DNA from: a virus
IMG/VR virus record: IMGVR_UViG_3300036846_000159
Span: 1 to 41,787 of that record
Length of the DNA: 41,787 nt
Reading direction: 5' to 3' (one strand)
The notes beneath the pieces were generated by a model that saw only the letters and a program-made list of their open reading frames with translations, ran no database searches and was not told the origin of the DNA. Below, piece by piece: positions 14,315 to 21,644 of the stretch. Position numbers and translations under genes: made by a program. Numbering within the stretch: the first letter of the stretch is position 1; each line of letters begins with the position of its first letter.

Positions 14315-14704
14315 CTAACCAGCGATCAGTTCGGCCAGCGTCACCATTGCGCGCGCTACGGCGCGGTCCTTGATGTCGGCATAGGCGCGCAACAGCCGCA
14401 TCGTGGCTGCGTCGTGGCCCGATAACAGCGTGTCAACCTGCTCTTTGCGCACCGGACTGCCGTCGCCATAGAAGTAGCTGATCGGCACATCCAGCGCTTC
14501 GGCGATCCGTTGCAGCCGCGACATGGTGATGCGGTTGATGGCATTCTCGTATTTCTGCACCTGCTGAAACGTGACGCCGATGGCTTCGCCCAGTTCGTCC
14601 TGCGATATGTTGCACTCGGCACGACGGCTTCGCACGCGCTGGCCAATCGTGACATCGGCAGCGGTTTTCGTGCGAGGGTTAATTTTTCGTTTCGCTTTCA
14701 TCAT
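14315..14704 (-). CDS. XRE-family repressor (CI-like)
   Basis: 129 residues. Residues about 18-75 are a helix-turn-helix: IGQRVRSRRAECNISQDELG, AIGVTFQQVQKYENAINRI, then SRLQRIAEALDVPISYFYG. The remaining 50 residues are a short helical dimerisation tail (LLRAYADIKDRAVARAMVTLAE). This size and style are typical of alphaproteobacterial phage and plasmid regulators that lack a peptidase domain, so induction by RecA-stimulated self-cleavage is not expected. It is the third gene of an operon starting at a palindromic operator. It is the likeliest lysogeny repressor, with the YdaS-like protein as Cro-type partner. Confidence 0.8.
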   Translation of the reverse strand: MMKAKRKINPRTKTAADVTIGQRVRSRRAECNISQDELGEAIGVTFQQVQKYENAINRITMSRLQRIAEALDVPISYFYGDGSPVRKEQVDTLLSGHDAATMRLLRAYADIKDRAVARAMVTLAELIAG

Positions 14705-15150
14705 TTGATCAATCCTTCTTTTTTGGCGTGCTGGTAACCCGCTTCAGCTTCCTCCCGGTTGCGATAGGTGCCATCACCCTGAATGCCGACAAGGATCGAC
14801 GGCGGCATCGGCAACGGTTGATGGGTCGGCCTCCACAAGTGCAGGACGTTCGGATGATTGTTGACGTACTCGGATTGCGGCGGGTGATACTGCACCACGC
14901 ATTCGTGCAGCTCCCAAAATTCATTCTTGACCCAGCACATTTCATCCCAGTTCGGAACGCGGTTGGTGGTCGAGACCGAAACGTGCTCCCACGGGTATTC
15001 CTGATCTCCTGCACTGGCGAGGATCGTCAGCGCCGTTCCCTTCGGTCCCCAGACCCTGAATGCGCCGTTCGGACCGTCGCGGCTGTCACTACGGAATTGG
15101 CCGTGCCTAATCCGGCCATGCTCCATTTTTTCAGACAAGGTCTTTTTCAT
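14701..15150 (-). CDS. DUF7694-like phage protein
   Basis: 149 residues. The conserved-looking core is RHGQFRSDSRDGPNGAFRV, then WDEMCWVKNEFWELHECVVQ, HPPQSEYVNNHPNVLHLWRP and a C-terminal 'REEAEAGYQHAKKEGLIK' helix. The W-x2-M-x2-V-K-x3-W pattern matches a widespread small phage domain I recall as DUF7694, function unknown. ATGA overlaps join it to both neighbours, the YdaS-like gene upstream and the repressor downstream. Confidence 0.6.
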   Translation of the reverse strand: MKKTLSEKMEHGRIRHGQFRSDSRDGPNGAFRVWGPKGTALTILASAGDQEYPWEHVSVSTTNRVPNWDEMCWVKNEFWELHECVVQYHPPQSEYVNNHPNVLHLWRPTHQPLPMPPSILVGIQGDGTYRNREEAEAGYQHAKKEGLIK

Positions 15151-15362
15151 CGCCGGTTCGATCGGTACAGCTCCGGCCGCAACTTCTCGCGCGGAATGCC
15201 GGTCGCCTCCTCGATCGGCACAATCCAGTGTGCCGGGATCGTCTTCCAGGATTGAATATTCTGATAGTTAATGCCGATCGCCCGTCCCAGGGCCCGCACC
15301 CCGCCAGCCTTCTCGCAAGCAACGTCGATGATCTCGTCGCGCTCCGCTTTACTCACCTTCAT
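15147..15362 (-). CDS. YdaS/Cro-like helix-turn-helix protein
   Basis: 71 residues from ATG 15362 (MKVSKAERDEIIDVACEKAG), chosen over 15389 because GGAGG lies seven bases upstream. The sequence has the YdaS_antitoxin/Cro-like pattern: AGGVRALGRAIGINYQNIQSW, then IPAHWIVPIEEATGIPREKLRPELY. In many proteobacterial phages this protein is the Cro-type regulator. It is first in the minus operon and faces the early operon across a shared palindrome, so it likely binds that palindrome or the matching sites. Confidence 0.75.
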   Translation of the reverse strand: MKVSKAERDEIIDVACEKAGGVRALGRAIGINYQNIQSWKTIPAHWIVPIEEATGIPREKLRPELYRSNRR

Positions 15363-15455
15363 GGGGAAACCTCCAATACTGACAGACATTTATTGTTGAC
15401 ATTACGAGATTGTCAACCACAGATATCAAATCTCTCGACAACCCTGGGGTAGCCA
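15363..15455. promoter_or_regulatory. divergent early promoter region with shared operator
   Basis: GTTGACA (15395-15401) and TGTCAAC (15411-15417) form a perfect dyad with a 9-base centre. Each arm contains TTGACA, a consensus -35 box, on its own strand. On the minus strand AATAAA lies 16 bases on (15394-15389); on the plus strand only a weak -10 (around 15419-15426) is visible. A protein on the dyad would block both promoters. The centre geometry TGACA-N9-TGTCA recurs at 14294 and 23879. Confidence 0.7.
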
Positions 15456-15683
15456 ATGACCAATCCTGCGATAATGGATGCGCTCGCCCGAGCCATCGAC
15501 GAGGAGCTGAACGGCGATTTAAAACGAGACGCCCGCGCCATCGGCTTTTGCCTGATCGTGTTTCCGTTTCGCAAGCCGCGCGGCACCGTCAACTACATCA
15601 GCAATGCCAAGCGCGAGCAGATCGTCGAGCTGCTCGAGCAGCAATTAGAAATATTCAGGAAAAAGAAAAAGGTGCCGTCGTGA
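15456..15683 (+). CDS. hypothetical early protein
   Basis: 75 residues, first gene of the rightward early operon. It begins MTNPAIMDALARAIDEELNG and has FRKPRGTVNYISNAKREQI in the middle, with a Lys-rich C-terminal helix. Similar short proteins open the early operons of Rhizobiales prophages; function unknown. The upstream GGGG is a weak ribosome site. Confidence 0.6.
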   Translation: MTNPAIMDALARAIDEELNGDLKRDARAIGFCLIVFPFRKPRGTVNYISNAKREQIVELLEQQLEIFRKKKKVPS

Positions 15684-15940
15684 GCTACAAAATACCGGCG
15701 TCGCCCTGCGTCCACTGCGGCATAGTGCTGGATGGCGCCGCAGCGGCGAGAGGAAACAATAAACCTAAGCCTGGCGATTTTTCGATCTGCATCGAGTGCA
15801 GTCACCTGATGGTATTCGCCGACGATCTGTCGCTGCGCGATCTCAACGACGAGGAGATGCATGTGATCGCTGGTGACAAATCGATGCTGGCAGTGATGGC
15901 GGCGCTGGTGCGGATCAGGAAGGCGAAAAAAAGACGGTGA
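15680..15940 (+). CDS. small zinc-ribbon-like protein
   Basis: 86 residues from GTG 15680, overlapping the previous stop as GTGA. CVHC near residue 9 and CIEC near residue 37 form two CxxC knuckles typical of a small zinc ribbon. The C-terminus is helical and basic (MLAVMAALVRIRKAKKRR). It could bind DNA or another early protein. The longer open frame upstream (from 15410) runs through the operator and the preceding gene and is not used. Confidence 0.6.
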   Translation: MSYKIPASPCVHCGIVLDGAAAARGNNKPKPGDFSICIECSHLMVFADDLSLRDLNDEEMHVIAGDKSMLAVMAALVRIRKAKKRR

Positions 15941-16293
15941 GCAAAAGCCCAGAACATCATCTGCAATGTGAGCTAGTGAGTTGGCTCACAGCCCACGCCC
16001 GGCCTGACGTGCAGTGGTTTGCCGTGCCGAACGGCGACCTGCGTCATCCGCGCGTTGCGATGCGGCTGAAGGCCGAGGGCGTTCGGCCGGGCGTTGCCGA
16101 TCTCTGCTTCATGTTGCCGGAGGGTCGAACCGGGTGGCTGGAATTGAAAGCCAAACGCGGCGTGCTGTCCGATGAGCAGAAGGGGTTTGCCGCCAGGGCA
16201 ATGCGGCTCGGTCATTATTGGAGCATGGTGCGAAGCGTCGACGAGGCGGCCGCGGTGCTGGCACGCTGGGATGTGGTGAGAGACCGAGCATGA
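15937..16293 (+). CDS. VRR-NUC domain nuclease
   Basis: 118 residues, GTG start overlapping the upstream stop (GTGA). It matches stand-alone phage VRR-NUC nucleases: an N-terminal EHHLQCELVSWL helix, VQWFAVPNGDLRHPRVAMRL, GVRPGVADLCFMLP (catalytic Asp) and GWLELKAKRGVLSDEQKGF (E-x-K). The PD-(D/E)XK-like metal site is intact, so it probably cuts branched or replicating DNA. It is followed by further nucleic-acid genes in the same operon. Confidence 0.85.
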   Translation: MSKSPEHHLQCELVSWLTAHARPDVQWFAVPNGDLRHPRVAMRLKAEGVRPGVADLCFMLPEGRTGWLELKAKRGVLSDEQKGFAARAMRLGHYWSMVRSVDEAAAVLARWDVVRDRA

Positions 16294-16763
16294 GCAATCC
16301 CTGGCTCGACTTCTACGAGAGCAGCATTTCGCGCAGGCCGCGGAAGACGGTGCCGCGGGTGGTCAAGAGCGACCGCGAGGCGCCGATGGTCAGGACGGGC
16401 GCCGAAAAGCAAGTCGAGGAAAACAATGCCCTGTTCCGCCGCTACAGGCGATACAAGGCGCACGAGTACAAGCAGGCCCTGGAAGGCGAGCATGGTGCAA
16501 TGCTGCACGAGCTGCGCGACACGCTGAAGGCGATGACACTCGACGACGGCGCCGATCGCCTGCTGGAGGTGATGCAAAAATTTTGCTGGCTACGCGGCTG
16601 CGATCGCACGCTACGGCAGCTCGTGCTGCACATGATCGACGAGGCGATTTGCCGACTGCGAGTGCAAAACGGACTGCCCGTGATCGACGACGCACTGCCA
16701 GGTGAAGAGGACACTGCGTTCCAGATTTGTAGAACTCATCTAAGCCGAGGAGATCCTCCATGA
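16290..16763 (+). CDS. hypothetical early protein
   Basis: 157 residues from ATG 16290 (MSNPWLDFYESSISRRPRK), overlapping the nuclease stop by ATGA. It is basic at the N-terminus (RRYRRYKAHEYKQ) and helical in the centre (MLHELRDTLKAMTLDDGADR, then QLVLHMIDEAICRLRVQNGLP). NPWLD recurs near the start of the 18437 gene product, which may be chance or a shared short motif. No family recognised. Confidence 0.6.
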   Translation: MSNPWLDFYESSISRRPRKTVPRVVKSDREAPMVRTGAEKQVEENNALFRRYRRYKAHEYKQALEGEHGAMLHELRDTLKAMTLDDGADRLLEVMQKFCWLRGCDRTLRQLVLHMIDEAICRLRVQNGLPVIDDALPGEEDTAFQICRTHLSRGDPP

Positions 16764-17203
16764 GGGACCGGGTTTCACCACACCATTTCAAACCAAGACT
16801 GTTTGGTTTTCCCGTCTGCACTTTTTGCGGACAAATGGAAAATTCAGCGGTTCACATCGGTTCACCCAGATACAACGCAGAACACTCGGCCCTCGCCAGG
16901 AACACCGATCCAGACACTTCGCACGAGGCTGCAGAAAAACTCGATACCACCGCACTGGAAGCTAAGGTCTACCGGGTGCTGCGGCTCTACGGTCCTCCCA
17001 GGGGCAAGCCGATGTGCGTGGTCGAGATATGGCACCACCTGCCCGAACTGTCGGTCGATACCATCAGTCCACGCATGTGTCAGATGGTGAAGAAGGGGTT
17101 TATCATCCTGCTCGGTAAGGAGCCGCGCGGCAACCGCCACAACAGGATCGTCAGCCAGCAGGTCTACGCCATCGCACCAAGACAAATGGAGCTGTTCAAG
17201 TGA
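16760..17203 (+). CDS. winged-helix-like DNA-binding protein
   Basis: 147 residues, ATGA overlap with the upstream gene. After an N-terminal region with a CTFC knuckle, ARNTDPDTSHEAAEK is the start signature of a common phage winged-helix family. Then VYRVLRLYGP, CVVEIWHHLPELSVDTISPR (recognition helix region) and RGNRHNRIVSQQVYAI (wing) follow. Likely a regulator or replication accessory factor. The short CxxC and N-terminal extension could be a metal-bound module. Confidence 0.6.
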   Translation: MRDRVSPHHFKPRLFGFPVCTFCGQMENSAVHIGSPRYNAEHSALARNTDPDTSHEAAEKLDTTALEAKVYRVLRLYGPPRGKPMCVVEIWHHLPELSVDTISPRMCQMVKKGFIILLGKEPRGNRHNRIVSQQVYAIAPRQMELFK

Positions 17204-18240
17204 ACATCGTCAAGCAGGCCGTCGAGGCCTACGTCAAAGCCAACCAGAAAGACATGGGCCCGCACGATCGCACGAGAACCGTCGGCGGCAGCGAGATTGG
17301 CCAGTGCGAGCGCAAGGTCTGGGCCCACAAAATGGAAGGGTTGAAGTGGGGGGTTGAGCGCGATCCCGACTACGTCGAAAACTGGGGCGCACAATGGCGC
17401 GGCCAAATCATTGAGAAGCATTTTTTGGTGCCAGCCATCAAAGCCATTTATCCCCACACCATTGGTCTCGGCGAGGATCAGCAAACCCTGGTAGATGGCC
17501 TGATCTCGGCGACACCCGACTGCTTCGTGCTCGATCGGCGCAGTGAATTTTTGATCGAATTTAAAAGCATCGATCCGCGGGTGCGCCTGCAGGAGCCGAA
17601 GCCCGAGCATGTCTACCAGGTGCAGGTGCAGATGGGAATTTTGCATGCCCGCACCAAGCGGCGGCCACGCTATGCCATCCTGGCCTATGTCGATGCGTCA
17701 TTCTTAAACGAGATTACTGAATTTCAAATCGACTACGATCCTGACGTCTACCAACGCGCCAAAATTCGTGCCGGAAAAATTCTCGGCGCGTTGACGATGC
17801 ACGAATTAAAGCCCGAGGGTTGGATTGCGGGCGGCAAGGAGTGCGAGTATTGCGCCTTCACGCGAGCCTGTGGCATTGCCCGCACGGCCGTCCCTGCCGA
17901 CGACGCCATCGAGCCCGCCGATCCACAGCTGGTCGCCGAGATAAGCGACATGGCAAAGCAATTGAAGGTCGTCGAGGCGCTGCTGTCATCCTATGAGGAA
18001 GACAAGCGCGAACTGCAGAACGACATCAAGGAGCGGATGCGGGAGAAGGGACTGAAGCGCGTGGTTGGTGAGGGCGTGTCAATCACCTGGACTGCCGTCA
18101 AGGGCCGCGACAGTTGGGACATGCTGCCGTTGCTGGGTGCGGCGTCGGACGCTGGTGTCGAAGTTGAAACATTCAAGAAACCCGGCGAGCCCGGCGATCG
18201 GCTAACCGTGACGCTGAAGAAAAGCGCGGCAGCGGCATGA
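17200..18240 (+). CDS. Cas4/RecB-like PD-(D/E)XK exonuclease with Fe-S-type cysteines
   Basis: 346 residues, GTG start with GTGA overlap. The nuclease core shows SATPDCFV (D107), LIEFKSI (E120, K122) and a QxxxY-like region HVYQVQVQMG. Cys36 in GQCERKVW pairs with CEYCAFTRAC (C215, C218, C224): four Cys in the arrangement that holds a 4Fe-4S cluster in Cas4 and AddB-type nucleases. The C-terminal 110 residues form a coiled coil plus a small beta domain (VKGRDSWDMLPLLG). It probably makes 3' single strands for recombination or replication. It is not near any CRISPR array. Confidence 0.8.
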   Translation: MNIVKQAVEAYVKANQKDMGPHDRTRTVGGSEIGQCERKVWAHKMEGLKWGVERDPDYVENWGAQWRGQIIEKHFLVPAIKAIYPHTIGLGEDQQTLVDGLISATPDCFVLDRRSEFLIEFKSIDPRVRLQEPKPEHVYQVQVQMGILHARTKRRPRYAILAYVDASFLNEITEFQIDYDPDVYQRAKIRAGKILGALTMHELKPEGWIAGGKECEYCAFTRACGIARTAVPADDAIEPADPQLVAEISDMAKQLKVVEALLSSYEEDKRELQNDIKERMREKGLKRVVGEGVSITWTAVKGRDSWDMLPLLGAASDAGVEVETFKKPGEPGDRLTVTLKKSAAAA

Positions 18241-18449
18241 TCCCTCCGATTACACTGGCAGAAAAATTACACTGCGTCGCCCGTGAGCTGGCGATGCGCC
18301 GTCGCGTCTATCCGCGTCTAGTGTTCCAAGGCAAGATGAAGGAGGAGAAGGCAGACCATGAAACTGAAGTGATGCAGGCAATTGTTGAAGATTACAGAAA
18401 GCAATTAACCTCAACCGTGAAACAGGAGACTTTAAAATGGGAAAGATGA
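18237..18449 (+). CDS. small conserved-type phage protein
   Basis: 70 residues, ATGA overlap with the nuclease gene. LAEKLHCVARELAMRRRVYPRLV followed by a KADHETEVMQAIVEDYRK helix resembles short proteins found in many alphaproteobacterial phages, function unknown. It overlaps the next start by 13 bases. Confidence 0.65.
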   Translation: MIPPITLAEKLHCVARELAMRRRVYPRLVFQGKMKEEKADHETEVMQAIVEDYRKQLTSTVKQETLKWER

Positions 18450-19243
18450 AAGAAGCGACTACAACGACGACGACTTCGCAGGCGGTGGCGACGCAAGAGA
18501 GCAATCCCTGGCTCGACTACGGCAATTCTGCCACCGGCACCCGCATCGTCGGCCAGCTGCTGAAATTTTCAAAGTTCGGGCAGTGGACGGCAGGCCAGGA
18601 CAACATCGAGATCCCGATGGGCACCAGGATGATCGCACACGCGATCGAGATTTATGTCGGTTGGATCAAGTGGCAGGACAACAAGCCAGTCGAGCAGCTG
18701 ATGCACAAGCTGGGCGACGGCATCAAACCCCCGTCGCGTGCCGAACTCGGCGACACCGACAGTGCAGCCTGGGACATCGGCATCGACGATCGGCCGCGGG
18801 ATCCCTGGCAATTTTCCAACTACCTTGTCCTGATGGACGATGATGGTGGGCTTTACACGTTTGCGACCGCGTCAAAGGGCGGCATCCAGGCCGTCGGCTC
18901 ACTCGCCAAGGCCTACGGCTTGCGGATGCGTCAACACCCTAACGAGTTGCCCGTGGTGGAGCTGGGCTGGGACAGCTACGACCACCCCAACAAGGCCTAT
19001 GGTGAGATCCGCTATCCGGTTTTCGAGATCACTAGCTGGGTCGATCGCGACGCAATCGATGCGGTGCTGCTCGCTAGCCAGGGCAGTGGCGGTGGTGAGC
19101 CGGACGAGCCTGACGACGAGCCGATGCCGCCGACCAAGCCACAACCGACCAAGCCACAACCGACCCGGCCGGAGCCGACCCGGCCGCAGCCTGCGGCCCA
19201 GCAGGCCCACACCCAGGCACCGAACCGCAAGGCGCGGTTCTAG
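18437..19243 (+). CDS. putative ssDNA-binding or recombination partner protein
   Basis: 268 residues. After a Thr-rich start, residues about 22-195 form a mixed domain (NPWLDYGNSATGTRIVGQLL, MGTRMIAHAIEIYVGWIKW, YPVFEITSWV). Residues about 215-268 are a Pro-rich linker with KPQPT/RPEPT repeats and a basic end NRKARF, the long flexible tail with terminal Phe seen in single-strand-binding proteins. It follows a Cas4-like exonuclease and precedes the primase-helicase, as expected for an ssDNA-binding factor. This is inference; I recognise no named family. Confidence 0.5.
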   Translation: MGKMKEATTTTTTSQAVATQESNPWLDYGNSATGTRIVGQLLKFSKFGQWTAGQDNIEIPMGTRMIAHAIEIYVGWIKWQDNKPVEQLMHKLGDGIKPPSRAELGDTDSAAWDIGIDDRPRDPWQFSNYLVLMDDDGGLYTFATASKGGIQAVGSLAKAYGLRMRQHPNELPVVELGWDSYDHPNKAYGEIRYPVFEITSWVDRDAIDAVLLASQGSGGGEPDEPDDEPMPPTKPQPTKPQPTRPEPTRPQPAAQQAHTQAPNRKARF

Positions 19244-19258
19244 CCATCAACAGGAGCA

Positions 19259-19292
19259 CGCCGCCCCATCTCGACAACGGGCTGGGGCGGCG
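19259..19292 (+). repeat. 9-bp inverted repeat
   Basis: CGCCGCCCC (19259-19267) and GGGGCGGCG (19284-19292) flank a 16-base loop, 15 bases after the stop of the upstream gene. No T-run follows; it may end transcription weakly or be part of the cis-acting region. Confidence 0.6.
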
Positions 19293-19348
19293 TAATTGTG
19301 TGTGCCGCCCAAATCAATCGGCCGCCCACTGCAGAAGCAGAAGACGGC

Positions 19349-19384
19349 CGAATAGGAACGCCAGAACAGCTGTGATCCTATTCG
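19349..19384. repeat. nested dyad CGAATAGGA / TCCTATTCG with inner ACAGCTGT
   Basis: Arms 19349-19357 and 19376-19384 are perfectly complementary; the 18-base interior contains the palindrome ACAGCTGT (19366-19373). No promoter function is apparent. Confidence 0.65.
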
Positions 19385-19414
19385 CCCCGCTAATGTAGCG
19401 CAAGTGGCCCAACC

Positions 19415-19430
19415 TGTTTCACGTGAAACA
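19415..19430. other. parS: parS site (host ParB-binding consensus)
   Basis: TGTTTCACGTGAAACA is a perfect 16-bp palindrome identical to the bacterial chromosomal parS consensus bound by ParB. It lies 18 bases before the primase-helicase start codon. No ParA or ParB homologue is encoded in the window, so the binding protein would have to be the host's. The chance of one given 16-mer in 41.8 kb of random sequence is about 1 in 100,000. Confidence 0.85.
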
Positions 19431-19448
19431 AGAAGGCCTTGACCTCAA

Positions 19449-21644
19449 ATGTTAGACCAGCAGCAGGATGTCACCACCGACACCATCATCCTAACCACAT
19501 TCAGGGACGTCACCGGCAAGCCGCACCGGCTCGCGACCACGTTGCCGCAACTGGCCGACCGCATCCGGCAGACCGTGGCGCCGAGCAAGGCGGCACTGCC
19601 GCTACTCAAGATGGCGGTGTTCGGTGGGCAGCGGAGTGCAGGCGGCAGCCTGCGCAACAATGCCAATGTCCGGTTCGTCACCGGCATCGAGGTCGAGCAC
19701 GATGCGGGCATCGTGAGTTTTCAGAATGCCCTGGACGTGATGGATGCCGCCGACGTCAGGTGCGTGCTCTACACCACACCCTCGCACCGCCCCGGCGCCG
19801 AGCGCTGGCGGATCCTGGCGCCGCTGTCGCGGCAGCACGAGCCAGCCTATCGCGAGAAGGCGGTGGCGCGGCTGAACGGGCTGTTCAATGGCTACCTGGC
19901 GCCAGAGAGTTTCACCCTGTCGCAGGCCTACTACTACGGCCACGTCGAGGGCAGCAGCTTCGAATGCCACGGCCTCGGCGGCCGGTTCCTGGACCTGTGC
20001 GACGAGTACTATGCCGGTTCGATCGACAAGGAGGGCCACAGCATAATAGGCGGCCAAATAGGCGGGAAGGGTATGGGTGCGCCGCAACATGAAGGTGACC
20101 GATCCTACCCTTCCGCACGAAAAGAGAACGACCCCGGCCCAGTCGACGTCGGCAAGGTCCGCGCTGCGCTCGACGTCGTCAGCCCCGACTGCTCCTACGA
20201 GGTCTGGCTGAAGGTGGCAGGCGCGCTGCACCACGCGCTCGGCGAGGCTGGGTTCACCCTATTCGACCAGTGGTCTGCGGGCGCGCCACGGCTGTATCGG
20301 GAGAAGGAGAGCGCCGCCCACTGGCGTGGCGCCCGCACCCTTCGCGACATCACGATCGGCAGCCTGTACTGGCTGGCATCGGAGGCCGACCCGTCCTGGT
20401 CGGCACGCTACGAGATGATCAAGACCTATGATGACCCCCTCGGCAGCTCTTCATTGGCTCAAACAGTGAACGACAATGTGGTGGCGTTTAAGGGCCCCAC
20501 CAGGGAGCCTAGGGCGGCCGCTGGTGAGCCTCCGCTGTACTGGCTGGATATGCAGCCCTGGACTGGAACGCCGAAGCCAGTGCGGTCCTGGGCGATCCTG
20601 GACCGCACGCCACTGGGCGAGGCGGGGCTATTCTCCGGCGAGGGCGGCACGGGCAAGTCGATCATCGAGCTGATGAAGGACGTGGCGCATTGCTGCGCCA
20701 AGAGCTGGCTGGGCTCGATGCCAGAGCCGGGGGGTGCATTCTACCTGGGCGCCGAGGATAGCGTCGACGAGCTGCACATCCGCCTGCATGACATCGCGGC
20801 ACACTACCAGGTGACGTTTCAGGAGATGATCGATGGCGGGCTGAAAATCCTACCGTTCCTGGGCAAGGATGCAGTGTTGTGTGCCGCGGTCGGCAAGGGC
20901 GGCCGGATCGAGCCGACGCCGCTCTATGGGCAAATCCTGGAGGCGGCAGGCGACTTAAAACCGAAGAACATCTCGATCGACACACTGAGCCACGTGTTTG
21001 CCGGAAACGAGATCGACCGCATCCAGGTCACGGCCTTCAAGATGTACATGCAGCATCTTGCCGCCGTCGCACAGGGCTCAGTCACCATCCTGTCACACCC
21101 GTCACTGGCGGGGATGGCGAGCGGCACTGGCATTTCCGGGTCGACGGCCTGGCACAATGCATTCCGGTTCCGGCACTACTTGACGTCGATCAAGGCGCCA
21201 GAGGAGGTCAGCACGAATGATGAGGCGTCCAACAGCAGTGCCAGCCTGCGCGAGATCCAATTCCTAAAGAACCAGTATGGCGCGCTCGGGACGTCGATCA
21301 AGCTGCGCTACGAGGCTGGCGTATTCGTGCCAGTCGACACCCTGACGGGCCCAGGCAAGCTGATCGCCAGGGCACGGGCCCAGGAGGTGTTCCTGGCGCT
21401 CTTGGCGAGGTTCAAGCAGCAGGGGCGCAATGTCAGCGACAAGCACCGGTCGCCGACCCATGCCCCTGCGGCCTTCGCAGGCGAGCCCGAGGCGGTCAAG
21501 GCCAGGGTGACGAAGGCAGACTTCGGGGTGGCGATGCGGGAGCTGTTTGCCGCCGGGAAAATCAGGGTCGAACGCTACGGCCGGAGCGATCGGGATTTTA
21601 GCAGAATTGTCGTCGCAGACGATGCTGCGGTGCGGGAGAATTAG
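19449..21644 (+). CDS. primase-helicase fusion (AEP-type primase, PriCT-2, RepA-like AAA helicase)
   Basis: 731 residues. Residues about 1-200 resemble an archaeo-eukaryotic primase: FVTGIEVEHDAG (acidic residues E81, E83), TTPSHRPGAERWRILAPL (H113), then a YYYGHVEG strand. Residues about 235-315 fit a PriCT-2 primase C-terminal domain (KVRAALDVVSPDCSYEVWLK, HALGEAGFTLFDQWS). Residues about 385-620 are a RepA-like (AAA_25) helicase with Walker A GEGGTGKS (397-404), YLGAEDSVDEL and Walker B ISIDTLS (D511). The last 80 residues look like a winged-helix tail. It would prime and unwind at the phage origin; no DNA polymerase gene is visible, so the host's is used. parS lies upstream and TGTCTAC repeats downstream. 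Confidence 0.8.
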   Translation: MLDQQQDVTTDTIILTTFRDVTGKPHRLATTLPQLADRIRQTVAPSKAALPLLKMAVFGGQRSAGGSLRNNANVRFVTGIEVEHDAGIVSFQNALDVMDAADVRCVLYTTPSHRPGAERWRILAPLSRQHEPAYREKAVARLNGLFNGYLAPESFTLSQAYYYGHVEGSSFECHGLGGRFLDLCDEYYAGSIDKEGHSIIGGQIGGKGMGAPQHEGDRSYPSARKENDPGPVDVGKVRAALDVVSPDCSYEVWLKVAGALHHALGEAGFTLFDQWSAGAPRLYREKESAAHWRGARTLRDITIGSLYWLASEADPSWSARYEMIKTYDDPLGSSSLAQTVNDNVVAFKGPTREPRAAAGEPPLYWLDMQPWTGTPKPVRSWAILDRTPLGEAGLFSGEGGTGKSIIELMKDVAHCCAKSWLGSMPEPGGAFYLGAEDSVDELHIRLHDIAAHYQVTFQEMIDGGLKILPFLGKDAVLCAAVGKGGRIEPTPLYGQILEAAGDLKPKNISIDTLSHVFAGNEIDRIQVTAFKMYMQHLAAVAQGSVTILSHPSLAGMASGTGISGSTAWHNAFRFRHYLTSIKAPEEVSTNDEASNSSASLREIQFLKNQYGALGTSIKLRYEAGVFVPVDTLTGPGKLIARARAQEVFLALLARFKQQGRNVSDKHRSPTHAPAAFAGEPEAVKARVTKADFGVAMRELFAAGKIRVERYGRSDRDFSRIVVADDAAVREN

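Larger units (their letters stand above)
19244..19448. other. dyad-rich intergenic region with parS, candidate replication/segregation site
   Basis: 205 bases between the 18437 gene and the primase-helicase gene carry a 9-bp GC hairpin (19259-19292), a 9-bp dyad around an inner ACAGCTGT palindrome (19349-19384) and a perfect parS 16-mer (19415-19430). Such density of symmetry outside genes suggests a cis-acting maintenance site. Confidence 0.6.
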
